This document shows, in pieces, positions 23,359 through 31,771 of a stretch of 64,000 nt of DNA. Source of the DNA: an uncultured delta proteobacterium (GTDB lineage Bacteria > Myxococcota > Myxococcia > Myxococcales > 40CM-4-68-19); contig CAIWCD010000030.1 in the NCBI GenBank assembly GCA_903911145.1, forward strand, positions 1 to 64,000, in the 5' to 3' direction. The position numbers were made by a program, and so were the translations under genes. Below the pieces are notes generated by a model. The model was not told the origin of the DNA. It searched no databases and worked only from the letters and a program-made list of their open reading frames with translations. Position 1 is the first letter of the stretch. The number at the start of each line of letters is the position of its first letter.

Positions 23359-23829
23359 ATGTCCCAACCCGTTTCCAAGGCCGCCTGCTTCGGCATCTAC
23401 GCGCTGACCTTGATGGTGCGCGCGCGTGGGAAGGCCGTCAGCGCGGGCGAGGTTGCGCGGACGTTCAACATCTCCGAGGCGCACGTCGCGAAAGTGCTGC
23501 AGCAGCTCGTGCGCGGTCGGCTCGTGCGCGGCACGCGCGGCGTCGGCGGCGGATACCAGCTCGCTGGCGATCCCGCGCAGATCTCGATGCTCGATGTGGT
23601 GGAGTGCATCGACGGACCGCGGGGAAAGAAGTGCGCGACCTGCGCGGTGCGCGTCGACGGTGACCATTGCAGCCCGCATCCGGTGGCCTGCGCGGTCCAG
23701 AGCATCTTCTCGGAGATCGACGACACCGCCTATTACACGCTGAAGTCGGTCACGCTCTCGACGCTGGCCGCATCCTCGTTGGTTGCGCTGGGCACGCTGC
23801 CGGGCGTCTCGGGTGCGCCGCGCAGTTGA
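23359..23829 (+). CDS. Rrf2-family transcriptional regulator (BadM/IscR-like)
   Basis: The 156-residue regulator has the N-terminal winged helix-turn-helix typical of Rrf2 proteins: AGEVARTFNISEAHVAKVLQ recognition region, then GVGGGYQLA in the wing. Residues 93-113 contain cysteines spaced C-x2-C-x9-C-x6-C or similar (KKCATC, HCSPHPVAC), consistent with an Fe-S cluster or redox sensing. It starts nine bases after bcrD, so it is probably the last gene of the operon. In Rhodopseudomonas palustris the Rrf2-family protein BadM represses the equivalent bad operon. Here a similar autoregulatory role, perhaps sensing oxygen or Fe-S status, is inferred. The 23830-23833 gap to the convergent gene is only four bases. 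Confidence 0.88.
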   Translation: MSQPVSKAACFGIYALTLMVRARGKAVSAGEVARTFNISEAHVAKVLQQLVRGRLVRGTRGVGGGYQLAGDPAQISMLDVVECIDGPRGKKCATCAVRVDGDHCSPHPVACAVQSIFSEIDDTAYYTLKSVTLSTLAASSLVALGTLPGVSGAPRS

Positions 23830-23833
23830 ACCG

Positions 23834-24931
23834 CTAGCGCGTTCGATCGACCAGCATCGCTGCCACCATCACGAGCAGTTCACGCGCGCGGCTTGGGGGC
23901 AACGTGTGGAGCGACGTGAGCGCGACGTCTCGTTCGCGCTGCGCGATCCGACGGGCCTCGGCCAGCGCACCGGTGTGCATGATGCGGCCGGCGAATGCGC
24001 GCATCCGTGCCGACAGGAGAGTGTCGAGGCCGCTCGATGATTCGCCCAGCTGTTCGTGGAGCAGGGCGCGCAGTTCTCCTCTCAGCGCGGGAACCTCCTC
24101 GAGCGCCAGTGCCACCGGCAGGCTCGCTTTTCCCTCGGCGACATCGGCGAGGACCGCCTTGCCCAGCGTCGCCGCGTCAGCTTCGAAATCGAGCAGGTCG
24201 TCGGAGATCTGGAACGCGGTACCGCAAGCGAGTCCGAATGCACGCAGCGCAAGCACAGTGCGGTCGGGCGCACGGGCCGCGAGTCCTCCGGCCTCGGCGC
24301 AGTAGCCGAAGATTGCGCCGGTCTTCATGCGCGAGATCCAGAGCGCGTCGGCCGACGAGAACGCCGCATTGCCGCGCAGGACGAGCTGCCGCGCCTCTCC
24401 CGCGACGAGCTCGCGCACCGTCCGCAGCAGCGTCTCGATCGCGCCACGCACGCGTGAGCGCAGCGCCATGTCCAGCGCGGTGGAGAGCATCCAATCGCCG
24501 GCGAGCACCGACACGCCGTTGCCATAGGCGACGCGGGGCGCCGGCAGACCGCGGCGGGTCAGCCCGTCGTCGATGACGTCGTCGTGGAGCAGCGTCGCCG
24601 AGTGAGCCAGCTCGCCCGCGAGCGCAAGTGCGATGCGGCCCGATGCATGGCGCTTCGAGCCCGGTGCCGCCTGCGCCGCGCGCGCGGAGAGCAGCGTCAG
24701 GAGCGGGCGCAGTCGCTTGCCGCCCGCTGCGACCAGCGAAACTCCAGCGTCGCGCAGCTCGATGGGCGCGTCACCAACCGCAGCGATCAGCAGCCGCTCG
24801 ATCCGGACGATTCCCTCGGCCGCGAGCGCGTTGGAGAGCAGCTCGGCCGCAGCAGGAGAGCCCGCGGGGTGTCTGGCCGCCTCGGTGAGATCGCGCTGCG
24901 AAGCGGTGAGCATAGGTGCTGCATCGTGCAT
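23834..24931 (-). CDS. Polyprenyl (octaprenyl-type) diphosphate synthase
   Basis: The 365-residue trans-isoprenyl diphosphate synthase makes the long prenyl tail of a quinone. The two aspartate-rich motifs are LLHDDVIDD and ISDDLLDFE, and GGKRLRP and the K-x-G segment are also present. ATG 24931 is chosen because a GGAACAG site lies upstream; the open frame continues to 25078 without family-like sequence. It is divergent from the prenyltransferase gene at 25123, which fits joint menaquinone synthesis. Chain length cannot be read reliably from sequence, and heptaprenyl to decaprenyl synthases are all possible. An N-terminal extension of about 40 residues precedes the catalytic core. Confidence 0.88.
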   Translation of the reverse strand: MHDAAPMLTASQRDLTEAARHPAGSPAAAELLSNALAAEGIVRIERLLIAAVGDAPIELRDAGVSLVAAGGKRLRPLLTLLSARAAQAAPGSKRHASGRIALALAGELAHSATLLHDDVIDDGLTRRGLPAPRVAYGNGVSVLAGDWMLSTALDMALRSRVRGAIETLLRTVRELVAGEARQLVLRGNAAFSSADALWISRMKTGAIFGYCAEAGGLAARAPDRTVLALRAFGLACGTAFQISDDLLDFEADAATLGKAVLADVAEGKASLPVALALEEVPALRGELRALLHEQLGESSSGLDTLLSARMRAFAGRIMHTGALAEARRIAQRERDVALTSLHTLPPSRARELLVMVAAMLVDRTR

Positions 24932-25122
24932 GCGCTGTTCCAATGACCGTCTCGCGCGGAGCGACGGAGTTTGCGCCCGGTGCCGCAATCCCTTCGCCGG
25001 GTGCGGCGCGCGCGAATGATTTTCGCGTGCGCAGTTCGGCGTCCCGTCGAGCTCGCGACCAGTCCATCGCATGCGCAACGGCTGTGATGGCGCGGAAGCT
25101 GCGTGCCGTGACGGAGCAGCAC

Positions 25123-26064
25123 ATGCGGGGATCCATGCAAACAGCAGAGGCGAGTCAACCCAGCTTGACGTTCGCGGACGTGCTTCAGATCTGCGAGTTC
25201 CGCACGAAGATCGTCAGCACATCCTCCGTGCTGATCGGGTCGCTCGCAGCCGCTGTTGCAGGCCGCTTCTCCTGGATGACGTTCGCACTCTTCGCGCTCG
25301 GCGCGTTCTTCGTCGACATCGGCACTGCGTCGTTCAACAGCTATTTCGATTTCCGCAGCGGCGTCGATACGCGCGAGAGCGATCACGAGAAGATGAAGGC
25401 GCTCGTCCAGCGCGGCCTCGACCCGAACTATGCGCTCACGATCGCGCTTGTCTCCTTTGCGATCGCGGCGGCCTTCGGACTCGTGCTCGGCGCGCGTCTA
25501 GGCTGGGAGCTCGTCGGCGCTGGCGCCGTCTGCATGCTCGTGGCGTTCTTCTACAGCGCCGGTCCGCGACCGCTCTCGAGCACGGCGGTCGGCGAGCTGT
25601 TCGCGGGAGGCGTGATGGGCGCTGTGCTCCTCTCTCTTGCGAGCTACGCGCAGCTCGGCCGGATCGACGCGAGCACGCTCCTGCTGGGCGTTCCGTCGAC
25701 GCTCTTCATCGCGGCGATCCTCACCGTCAACAACAGCTGCGACATCGTCGGCGACACGCGCGCAGGTCGCCGCACGCTTTCAATCCTCCTCGGCGCCGAG
25801 CGTGCCAGGCGCGTGATCGACGCCGAACTCGCGCTCGGTTGCGCGTTCGCCTTCGCACTCATTCCTCTCGGCGTGGTCCCGCTGATCGCGTTGCTGCCGC
25901 TCTCTCTGAGCGCACTCGTCACTGTGCGGCTCACGCGCCGGCTGCATGCGCGCGGCTACACCCACGCGACCAAGGCTCCCTCGATGGCCGACATCGGCGC
26001 GATCTTCGCGGTCTACTCCCTGGCCATCCTCGCGAGCCTCGCGCTCCGCCTGGTCACCCGGTGA
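25123..26064 (+). CDS. UbiA-family prenyltransferase, probably MenA-type
   Basis: The 313-residue integral membrane enzyme has about eight or nine hydrophobic helices. The two Mg2+-diphosphate motifs are NSYFDFRSGVDT and NNSCDIVGDTRAGRRT. It would attach the polyprenyl tail to 1,4-dihydroxy-2-naphthoate or a similar acceptor. ATG 25123 has GGAG six bases upstream; ATG 25135 is an alternative and the frame to 24916 is not supported. The gene is head-to-head with the polyprenyl synthase. Its stop overlaps a GTG of the next gene (GTGA). The acceptor is inferred from context; ubiquinone or haem-O type substrates are less likely from motif pattern. Confidence 0.85.
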   Translation: MRGSMQTAEASQPSLTFADVLQICEFRTKIVSTSSVLIGSLAAAVAGRFSWMTFALFALGAFFVDIGTASFNSYFDFRSGVDTRESDHEKMKALVQRGLDPNYALTIALVSFAIAAAFGLVLGARLGWELVGAGAVCMLVAFFYSAGPRPLSSTAVGELFAGGVMGAVLLSLASYAQLGRIDASTLLLGVPSTLFIAAILTVNNSCDIVGDTRAGRRTLSILLGAERARRVIDAELALGCAFAFALIPLGVVPLIALLPLSLSALVTVRLTRRLHARGYTHATKAPSMADIGAIFAVYSLAILASLALRLVTR

Positions 26065-26069
26065 ATCGG

Positions 26070-27098
26070 ATGAAGGCGCTGCTCCTCACTGCGCACGGCG
26101 ACGCGTCTGTACTCGCATGCGGCGAGCTGCCGACTCCGACGCCCGGCCCCGGCGAAGCGCTCGTGCGCCTGCAGGCGAGCGGCGTGAACCACATGGACCT
26201 GCTGATCCGCAATGGCTATCCCGGCATCGCGGTGCAGCTGCCGCACGTGCTCGGTGGAGACGTGGTTGGCCTCGTCGCAGCGGTGGGCCGCGGAGTTACG
26301 ACCGTGCGCGAAGGAGACCGCGTGATCGCGGCGCCTGTCTCTGGCTGCGGCCATTGCGAGCGGTGCGTCGAGGGGCAGGAGTTCCTCTGCGATGCGTGGC
26401 AGTATCTCGGCTTCCATCGGCCGGGCGGCTATGCGCAGTTCTGCTGTGTGCCTGCGCGAAGTCTGCTTGCGCTGCCAGAGTCGATTGATGCAGGGATCGC
26501 AGCGGCCTTGCCGGTGGCGGGCCTGACAGCCTTCCACGCGATGACCAGCGTCGCGCAGCTGCGGGCGGGGCAGACCATCTTCATCTGGGGGGGCGCCGGT
26601 GCGCTCGGCACCATGTCGATCCAGATCGCGCGCGCTCTTGGCTTGCGACCACTCATCGCTGCGAGCAGTGAAGAGAAGAGAGCGCTCGGGCTCAGGCTGG
26701 GCGCGGAACTCGCGCTCGATCCCAATGACGCGGACTTCGCGGACAGGCTGCGCGCAGTCGCTCCTGCGGGCGTGGACGCGGTGCTCGACTCGGTCGGTGC
26801 GCAGACCTTCCCGCGCAGCTTCTCGATGGTGCGCAAGGGTGGACAGCTGCTGCTCTGCGGAATGATCGGCGGGCGTGAAGCCCCACTGAGCATTCACCAG
26901 ACCTATCTGCGCCACCTCAGCGTGCGCGGCCTCTATCTCGGCTCGCGCGCGGAGCTGGCAACGTTGGTGCGCCTCGTCGCCGACCGCACCGTGAATCCGC
27001 ACATCGGAACGCGAATCCCCTTCGAGCAGGCCGCGGCTGGCCAGCAACTTCTCGAGAGCCGCCGCAACCAGGGAAAGATCGCGCTGCTCTTCAGCTGA
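26070..27098 (+). CDS. Medium-chain dehydrogenase/quinone-reductase-like oxidoreductase
   Basis: This 342-residue MDR protein has the nucleotide-binding motif GGAGALG. The structural-zinc cysteines CGHCERC-x7-C are intact, but the catalytic zinc ligands are replaced: GVNHMD in place of GVCHTD and GGD in place of GHE. It may bind only structural zinc and act as an NAD(P)H-dependent enone or quinone reductase rather than an alcohol dehydrogenase. ATG 26070 has GGTGA eight bases upstream; the GTG at 26061 overlapping the prenyltransferase stop is an alternative. Probably co-transcribed with the prenyltransferase. The substrate is unknown. Confidence 0.85.
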   Translation: MKALLLTAHGDASVLACGELPTPTPGPGEALVRLQASGVNHMDLLIRNGYPGIAVQLPHVLGGDVVGLVAAVGRGVTTVREGDRVIAAPVSGCGHCERCVEGQEFLCDAWQYLGFHRPGGYAQFCCVPARSLLALPESIDAGIAAALPVAGLTAFHAMTSVAQLRAGQTIFIWGGAGALGTMSIQIARALGLRPLIAASSEEKRALGLRLGAELALDPNDADFADRLRAVAPAGVDAVLDSVGAQTFPRSFSMVRKGGQLLLCGMIGGREAPLSIHQTYLRHLSVRGLYLGSRAELATLVRLVADRTVNPHIGTRIPFEQAAAGQQLLESRRNQGKIALLFS

Positions 27099-27205
27099 GG
27101 CCAAAGCCCAGCGACTGCACGGACCGAGCGCGTGCCACTTGCGGCGAGGCCGGGGTCCGGAGGATGAGATCGACGCCCGATTGAGTTGACCCTGGGCGAA
27201 CCGGA

Positions 27206-27772
27206 TTGCGATTGAACCGAAGACGCTTCATCAAGGGCGCCGCCGCAGCGACGTTCACTATCGGTGCGGGCATTCGGCTCGCAGCTCCGAGCGCGGGCGC
27301 GGCGTGCAGCCAGCTGCGCCACCTGAGCGTCAACCAGGGGCGCATTCTCTCGGCGAGCTATCGCGCGATCACCAGCGACACAAACGGTGCACCACTGTGC
27401 GATGTCGAAGGCGCACCGATCGGACTGATCGATGATCTCGTCGGCTCCCTGAGCGCTCGGGATCGATTCGAGCTCTCGGCCGGCCTCGTGCTGCTCGAGC
27501 AGTCGCCGCTCTTTCTCTGCGGCCATTGGAGTCGCTTCACCGCGCTCAACCTCGAGCAGCAGCGCGACTGCCTGAACAAGTGGCGGCTTGGTCCGCGCAT
27601 CGGGCGGCCGCTCTTCACTGCCATCAAGGAGCTCTGCTTTCTTGCCCATTACACCGAGCCCGCGCACTGGGAATCGATCGGCTATCGCGGTCCGCTGGTG
27701 AGTGGCAGCGGAGTCGCAACGGCGCTCGATGCGCCTTATCTCGCGCTGCTCGCGCCCGGTGAGCTGCCGTGA
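27206..27772 (+). CDS. Tat-exported small subunit of a GMC-type dehydrogenase
   Basis: The 188-residue protein opens with a twin-arginine signal, NRRRFIKGAAAA, and a hydrophobic stretch. The body resembles the small (gamma) subunit of gluconate 2-dehydrogenase/FAD-glucose dehydrogenase complexes. It contains DLVGSLSARDR, LLEQSP and FLAHYTEPAHWESIGYRGP. In the family this subunit guides the catalytic flavoprotein to the Tat system. TTG 27206 is used (TTG 27212 is an alternative); the ribosome binding site is weak. Its stop overlaps the GTG start of the GMC gene by four bases. A cytochrome subunit, usual in such complexes, is not adjacent. Confidence 0.75.
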   Translation: MRLNRRRFIKGAAAATFTIGAGIRLAAPSAGAACSQLRHLSVNQGRILSASYRAITSDTNGAPLCDVEGAPIGLIDDLVGSLSARDRFELSAGLVLLEQSPLFLCGHWSRFTALNLEQQRDCLNKWRLGPRIGRPLFTAIKELCFLAHYTEPAHWESIGYRGPLVSGSGVATALDAPYLALLAPGELP

Positions 27773-29271
27773 TCCACACGCGCCGAACGCTCACGGCCGA
27801 TCAGGAACTCGAGTTCGATGTCTGCATCATCGGCTCGGGCGCAGGCGGCGGTGCGGCCGCCTATTCATTAAGCCGCGCTGGGCGCCGCGTCGCGGTGATC
27901 GAGCGGGGCAGCTATCTGACGCCGAAAGACTTCTCCCAACGCGAGGAGAAGATGTTTCCCCAACTCTTCTACGATGCCGGCGGACGGCGCACGCGCGACA
28001 AGGCCATTCGCGTGCTGCACGGTCATGGCGTCGGCGGCTCGACGCTGCACAACATCAATCTCTGCAAGCGAACTCCAGAAGAGGTGATCGCGGGCTGGGA
28101 ACTGCCGCGGTTTAATCTCGAGAAGTTTAATCCTTATCTAATCAAGATCGAGTCGCTCCTCGGGGTCACGGCCGTGCGCGAGGATCAGCTCAATGCCTCC
28201 AATCGCGCATTCCGTCGCGGCGTCGAGAAGCTCGGGTATCGCGGCGGGATGCTGAGCCACAACCGGCAAGGCTGCGTCGGCAGTGGCTTCTGCGAACTCG
28301 GCTGCGCGTTCGACGCGAAGATGAATGTGCTGCGCGTCCTCGTTCCGCAGGCCGTCGCCGCGGGCGCGGAGATCTATGCCGACACGCGCGCGGTCGCGGT
28401 CGAGCACTCGGGGCGCCGCGCGAGAGGCGTGCAATGCGAGGTCCTCGCTGAGGACGGCCGCGTGCAGGCCCGACTGCGCATCCGGGCGCGCACGGTCATC
28501 TGCGCCGGCGGCGCGATCGAGACGCCGCTGCTGCTCCAGCGCTCGGGAGTGCCCGATCCGAATCATCTGGTTGGCTCCCGCCTGCACCTGCATCCGGGCG
28601 TCGTCGCCGCAGGCGTATTCGACGAGCCGATCAACTCGTGGATGGGAATTCCGCAGAGCTACGAGTGCACCGAATTCCTCTCCTTCAAGCGCGGCGGCAC
28701 CGATGAAGACAAGCGCGTCTGGATCATTGCCGGCTCGGCGCATCCGGCGGGAGCTGCCTCTCTCTTGCCGTCCTTCGGCGACGAGCATCGCAAGCGGATG
28801 GAGCAGTATCCCCGGTTCGCGCCGCTCTCGTCGATGGTGCACGATCGCTCGTCAGGAACGGTCGGGCGCAAAGGGGAATATGGCGCGGATATCAACTATC
28901 AATTGAATGAAGAGGATTGCGCCCAGCTTGCCCGCGGCCTGCGCGAGAGCGCCCGCATTCTCCTCGCCGCCGGTGCGCGCGAAGTGCTCTTTCCCTTCAC
29001 CGAGCCGCTCGTGGTCCGCAACGACGCGGAGCTCCAGGCCGCGCCCATCGCGGTCCGGCCGCTCGAGATCGATGTCGTCGCGGTGCATCCGATGAGCTCG
29101 GTCTGGATGGGACGCGATGCGCACAGCTCATGCACCGACGAATCAGGTCGATATCAACAGCTGGATAATCTCTATATCAGCGATGCGTCTCTCTATCCGA
29201 CGTCGCTGGGCGTTCCTCCGCAGATCTCGACCTATGCCATTGGCCTCTATGTCGCCGACCAGATCACATGA
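27769..29271 (+). CDS. GMC-family flavoprotein dehydrogenase with a Cys motif for a possible [3Fe-4S] cluster
   Basis: The 500-residue glucose-methanol-choline oxidoreductase has the FAD motif IIGSGAGGGA (21-30), GHGVGGSTLHN, the GGAIETPLLLQRSG signature and the C-terminal HPMSSVWMG and PPQISTYAIG segments. Cysteines 169, 175 and 179 (C-x5-C-x3-C) have the same spacing as the [3Fe-4S] ligands of Burkholderia FAD-dependent glucose dehydrogenase, suggesting an electron-transfer dehydrogenase rather than an oxidase. No Tat signal of its own is present, so export by hitch-hiking on the small subunit encoded just upstream is likely. The alcohol or sugar substrate is not apparent from sequence. Confidence 0.87.
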   Translation: MIHTRRTLTADQELEFDVCIIGSGAGGGAAAYSLSRAGRRVAVIERGSYLTPKDFSQREEKMFPQLFYDAGGRRTRDKAIRVLHGHGVGGSTLHNINLCKRTPEEVIAGWELPRFNLEKFNPYLIKIESLLGVTAVREDQLNASNRAFRRGVEKLGYRGGMLSHNRQGCVGSGFCELGCAFDAKMNVLRVLVPQAVAAGAEIYADTRAVAVEHSGRRARGVQCEVLAEDGRVQARLRIRARTVICAGGAIETPLLLQRSGVPDPNHLVGSRLHLHPGVVAAGVFDEPINSWMGIPQSYECTEFLSFKRGGTDEDKRVWIIAGSAHPAGAASLLPSFGDEHRKRMEQYPRFAPLSSMVHDRSSGTVGRKGEYGADINYQLNEEDCAQLARGLRESARILLAAGAREVLFPFTEPLVVRNDAELQAAPIAVRPLEIDVVAVHPMSSVWMGRDAHSSCTDESGRYQQLDNLYISDASLYPTSLGVPPQISTYAIGLYVADQIT

Positions 29272-30335
29272 GCGCGAGTGAACTTCCGCGCGTGCGGATC
29301 CTCACCGGGCCGACGCCGCTTGAGCCGCTGCCCGGGCTGCAGGCTTATCTATTCGGCGAGGCGGGGATTGCGCCTCCTGCGCGGCCGCTCCTCTGGGTGA
29401 AGCGCGACGATGCCGAGCACGCGGGCGGCATTGGCGGCAACAAGGCGCGCAAGCTTGAATTCATTCTTGGCCAGGCTCTTGAGCGCGGTGCGCGCAGGTT
29501 GATTACCCCGGGAATGCTCGGCTCGAATCACGCGCTGACGCTGGCGCTTGCGGCCCGGCTGCACGGGCTGCGCGTGCGATTCATCCTGGGTCCGCAGCCG
29601 ATCACTGACGACGTGCGGATGAAGCTGCTCGCGTTCCACGCACTCGGCGCGGAGTTGGTGATTCGCGGAAATCTAATCAGCATGGGACTATCGATGGGGG
29701 CGGCTCAGCTGCGCTCTGCTCTTGAGCGCGACGAATATTATGTGCCGACCGGAGGTTCATCGCGCGAAGGGATGCAGGGATATCGCCTCGCCTTCGAAGA
29801 GCTCTGCACGCAGACGGGCAGGGCGGATCTTCCTGCGCTGATCTATGTCCCGTATGGCTCGGGTGGCACGGCGGCCGGGCTGCTCGCGGGCGCGCGCGCA
29901 TCGGGACTATCGAACCAGGTGCGCATTGAGGCCGTCCGCGTGACGGCGCCGTGGATGACGACCCGCTCGCGCCTGAACGGATTCGCCAGACCCGAGGCGC
30001 GGCGCTGGGACAATCTCGATATCATCTCGGGATACCAGCAGCCGGGATATGGAGCCTCGACGCCAGAGGTCGAAGAGGTCATCCGGTTGCTGCGTGATAC
30101 GGACGGGATTGAACTCGAGAGCACCTATTCCGGCAAGGCGATGCTGGCGCTGGTGGCGGGCGTGCGCGCGAGCCTGCGCGCGACGGGCACGATCGAGAAG
30201 ACGCTCTTCTGGTTGACCTATCACCGGCACGATCTGGACGGGATCGTTCGCGCATATGCATGGAGCAATCCTCGCGAGAAATGGCGCGAACTACCGCGCG
30301 CGGTCTGGCCGCATTACAAAGGGTGGAACGGCTGA
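29268..30335 (+). CDS. PLP-dependent enzyme, ACC deaminase/D-cysteine desulfhydrase family
   Basis: The 355-residue protein of the tryptophan-synthase-beta fold has the probable PLP lysine in GGNKARKLEF. A SNHALTLALAA substrate loop and the glycine-rich phosphate loop YGSGGTAAG follow. Its ATG overlaps the GMC stop by ATGA, so it is translationally coupled to an apparently unrelated dehydrogenase. Family members act on 1-aminocyclopropane-1-carboxylate or D-cysteine, but the residues that distinguish them cannot be assigned confidently. The N-terminal 40 residues are longer than in typical D-cysteine desulfhydrases. A general beta-elimination on a small amino acid is the safest functional call. 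Confidence 0.78.
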   Translation: MSASELPRVRILTGPTPLEPLPGLQAYLFGEAGIAPPARPLLWVKRDDAEHAGGIGGNKARKLEFILGQALERGARRLITPGMLGSNHALTLALAARLHGLRVRFILGPQPITDDVRMKLLAFHALGAELVIRGNLISMGLSMGAAQLRSALERDEYYVPTGGSSREGMQGYRLAFEELCTQTGRADLPALIYVPYGSGGTAAGLLAGARASGLSNQVRIEAVRVTAPWMTTRSRLNGFARPEARRWDNLDIISGYQQPGYGASTPEVEEVIRLLRDTDGIELESTYSGKAMLALVAGVRASLRATGTIEKTLFWLTYHRHDLDGIVRAYAWSNPREKWRELPRAVWPHYKGWNG

Positions 30336-30427
30336 CACTCTGCGACGTGCGCCCGCGGCGATTCACCGCAGCCGCCAGACGGCACTCGAGATTGCGCAAA
30401 GCCTTGCCCGGTGCGAACTTGCGCGCC

Positions 30428-30850
30428 ATGGAGACTCAATCAATCGAGGGTCCCGTTGATACGCCGTTCACCCGGCTCGGCGGCGAGGAGTTCGTCCGCC
30501 AACTCGTCGAGCGCTTCTTTACGGAGATGGAAAAGACGGCGCCCGAACTCGCTGCGCTTCACGAAAACGATCCGCCCGGACACGTGAGCGCCGGTGCGCG
30601 CCAGCGCTTCACCATGTTTCTCATGGGCTGGTGGGGCGGGCCGCAGGAGTATTTCGCCAAGCGCGGACGCCCGAAGCTGCGCGATCGCCACGCGCGCCTG
30701 ACGTTGAACAGCGAGCTGCGCGATACTTGGCTGCGCTGCATGGGCGTTGCGCTCGACGGCACGCCTGGCCTCGACGCGGAGATGCGCAAGTTCCTCGACG
30801 CGCGCTTCTTCGAGGTCGCCGACCTGTTGCGAAACTCGCCCGACGAATAG
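30428..30850 (+). CDS. Truncated haemoglobin, group II-like
   Basis: This is a 140-residue 2-over-2 globin. The start region FTRLGGEEFVRQLVERF is characteristic. FTMFLMGWWGGPQEYF follows, His 88 (RHARL) is the probable proximal haem ligand, and a Trp at about 101 is at the position typical for group II proteins. It would bind O2 or NO and could protect oxygen-sensitive Fe-S enzymes in this genome. ATG 30428 begins the globin; the frame open to 30260 overlaps the PLP gene and is not globin-like. The ribosome binding site is weak. The convergent neighbour begins ten bases after the stop. Confidence 0.85.
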   Translation: METQSIEGPVDTPFTRLGGEEFVRQLVERFFTEMEKTAPELAALHENDPPGHVSAGARQRFTMFLMGWWGGPQEYFAKRGRPKLRDRHARLTLNSELRDTWLRCMGVALDGTPGLDAEMRKFLDARFFEVADLLRNSPDE

Positions 30851-30860
30851 GGCGAGTCGG

Positions 30861-31769
30861 TTATTGGCAGAAGCCGATATCCGCGTCGGGCAGCACGAGC
30901 TGGCTGCGAATGCACGTCTTGCCGCTGCCGCACGGAGATGAGGCGTCGGTCAGGCGGCACATCTTTTCGCACACCGCTGTGCCAAGACCGGTCGTGACGC
31001 ACGACATTCCGGCATTGCACACGAGCGAGGCATCGCAGTAGGCACCCTCCGCGGCGTTGCGGCCCGGAGGTTGGCAGATCCCCATTCCGGTATTGGCCGC
31101 TATATCGGAGCCGACGTTGCACTCTTCGCTTGCGCCGCAGCCTCCGTTGTCGCTCGGATGCAGCGGCGTGCAGGTCGCCAGGCAGACGCCCAGGCGTGGC
31201 GAGATCTGCACCGTGACAGCGGTCGTCGTAACGAGCGTATTGAACGCGTCGAAGCAGCGCGCTCCGCCCGTGCAGTCGTTATCGGTTTCGCAGAACTTGC
31301 GACAGACCCCATCCTTCGAAGCGACGCCCAGTGAGGTTGAGGCGTGGCCCATCTCGAGGTTGTGGCAGATGGTTCCATCGGCGCAGTTGTCTCCATTGAT
31401 GGGAAAGGCAGACCCGCTCAATCCGTTCCCGGTAGGGAATTGCAGTTGGCAGGGGCTTCCTTCGCCCAGCACCGGTGCCGACTCGTGAACGCATTGCGTC
31501 TCCACGAGACCGGGGCCGGTCTGCATCACGGTGCAGCGTGCGCGCGAGTTGATATCCTGCGTATTGCCCGGCACGCAGCCGGTCGTCGCTGCAGTCGGCG
31601 AGCAGGTCAGCGGCGGCACGCAAAGTGGCGAGTCGTTGACCTTGAGGCAGACCATCGGATCCGGACAGAAATTGGTCTGGGCGCAGGGAAACGTCCCGAG
31701 GTCCTGGTACGTCCGGCCGCACGCGAGCGACGCAACCGCCACGAGGCAGCAGATGAAAAGTGCGCGCAT
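30861..31769 (-). CDS. Cysteine-rich secreted lipoprotein of unknown function
   Basis: The 302-residue protein has a signal sequence ending ASLAC, followed by more than 25 cysteines spread in short loops (for example C-x4-FCPDPMVC, NGDNCADGTIC, CETDNDCTGGARC). This pattern is typical of disulphide-rich extracellular lipoproteins abundant in myxobacteria and relatives. No enzyme motif is visible. The gene directly follows the next protein on the same strand with two bases between coding regions (stop of 31772 gene to start), so the two are probably one operon and may act together at the envelope. Confidence 0.72.
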   Translation of the reverse strand: MRALFICCLVAVASLACGRTYQDLGTFPCAQTNFCPDPMVCLKVNDSPLCVPPLTCSPTAATTGCVPGNTQDINSRARCTVMQTGPGLVETQCVHESAPVLGEGSPCQLQFPTGNGLSGSAFPINGDNCADGTICHNLEMGHASTSLGVASKDGVCRKFCETDNDCTGGARCFDAFNTLVTTTAVTVQISPRLGVCLATCTPLHPSDNGGCGASEECNVGSDIAANTGMGICQPPGRNAAEGAYCDASLVCNAGMSCVTTGLGTAVCEKMCRLTDASSPCGSGKTCIRSQLVLPDADIGFCQ

Positions 31770-31771
31770 GA

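Noticed and set aside
25011-25027. CGCGAA-TGATT-TTCGCG inverted repeat between the polyprenyl synthase and prenyltransferase genes
   Set aside because: Arms of only six bases in a GC-rich spacer; too short to call an operator without a second instance.
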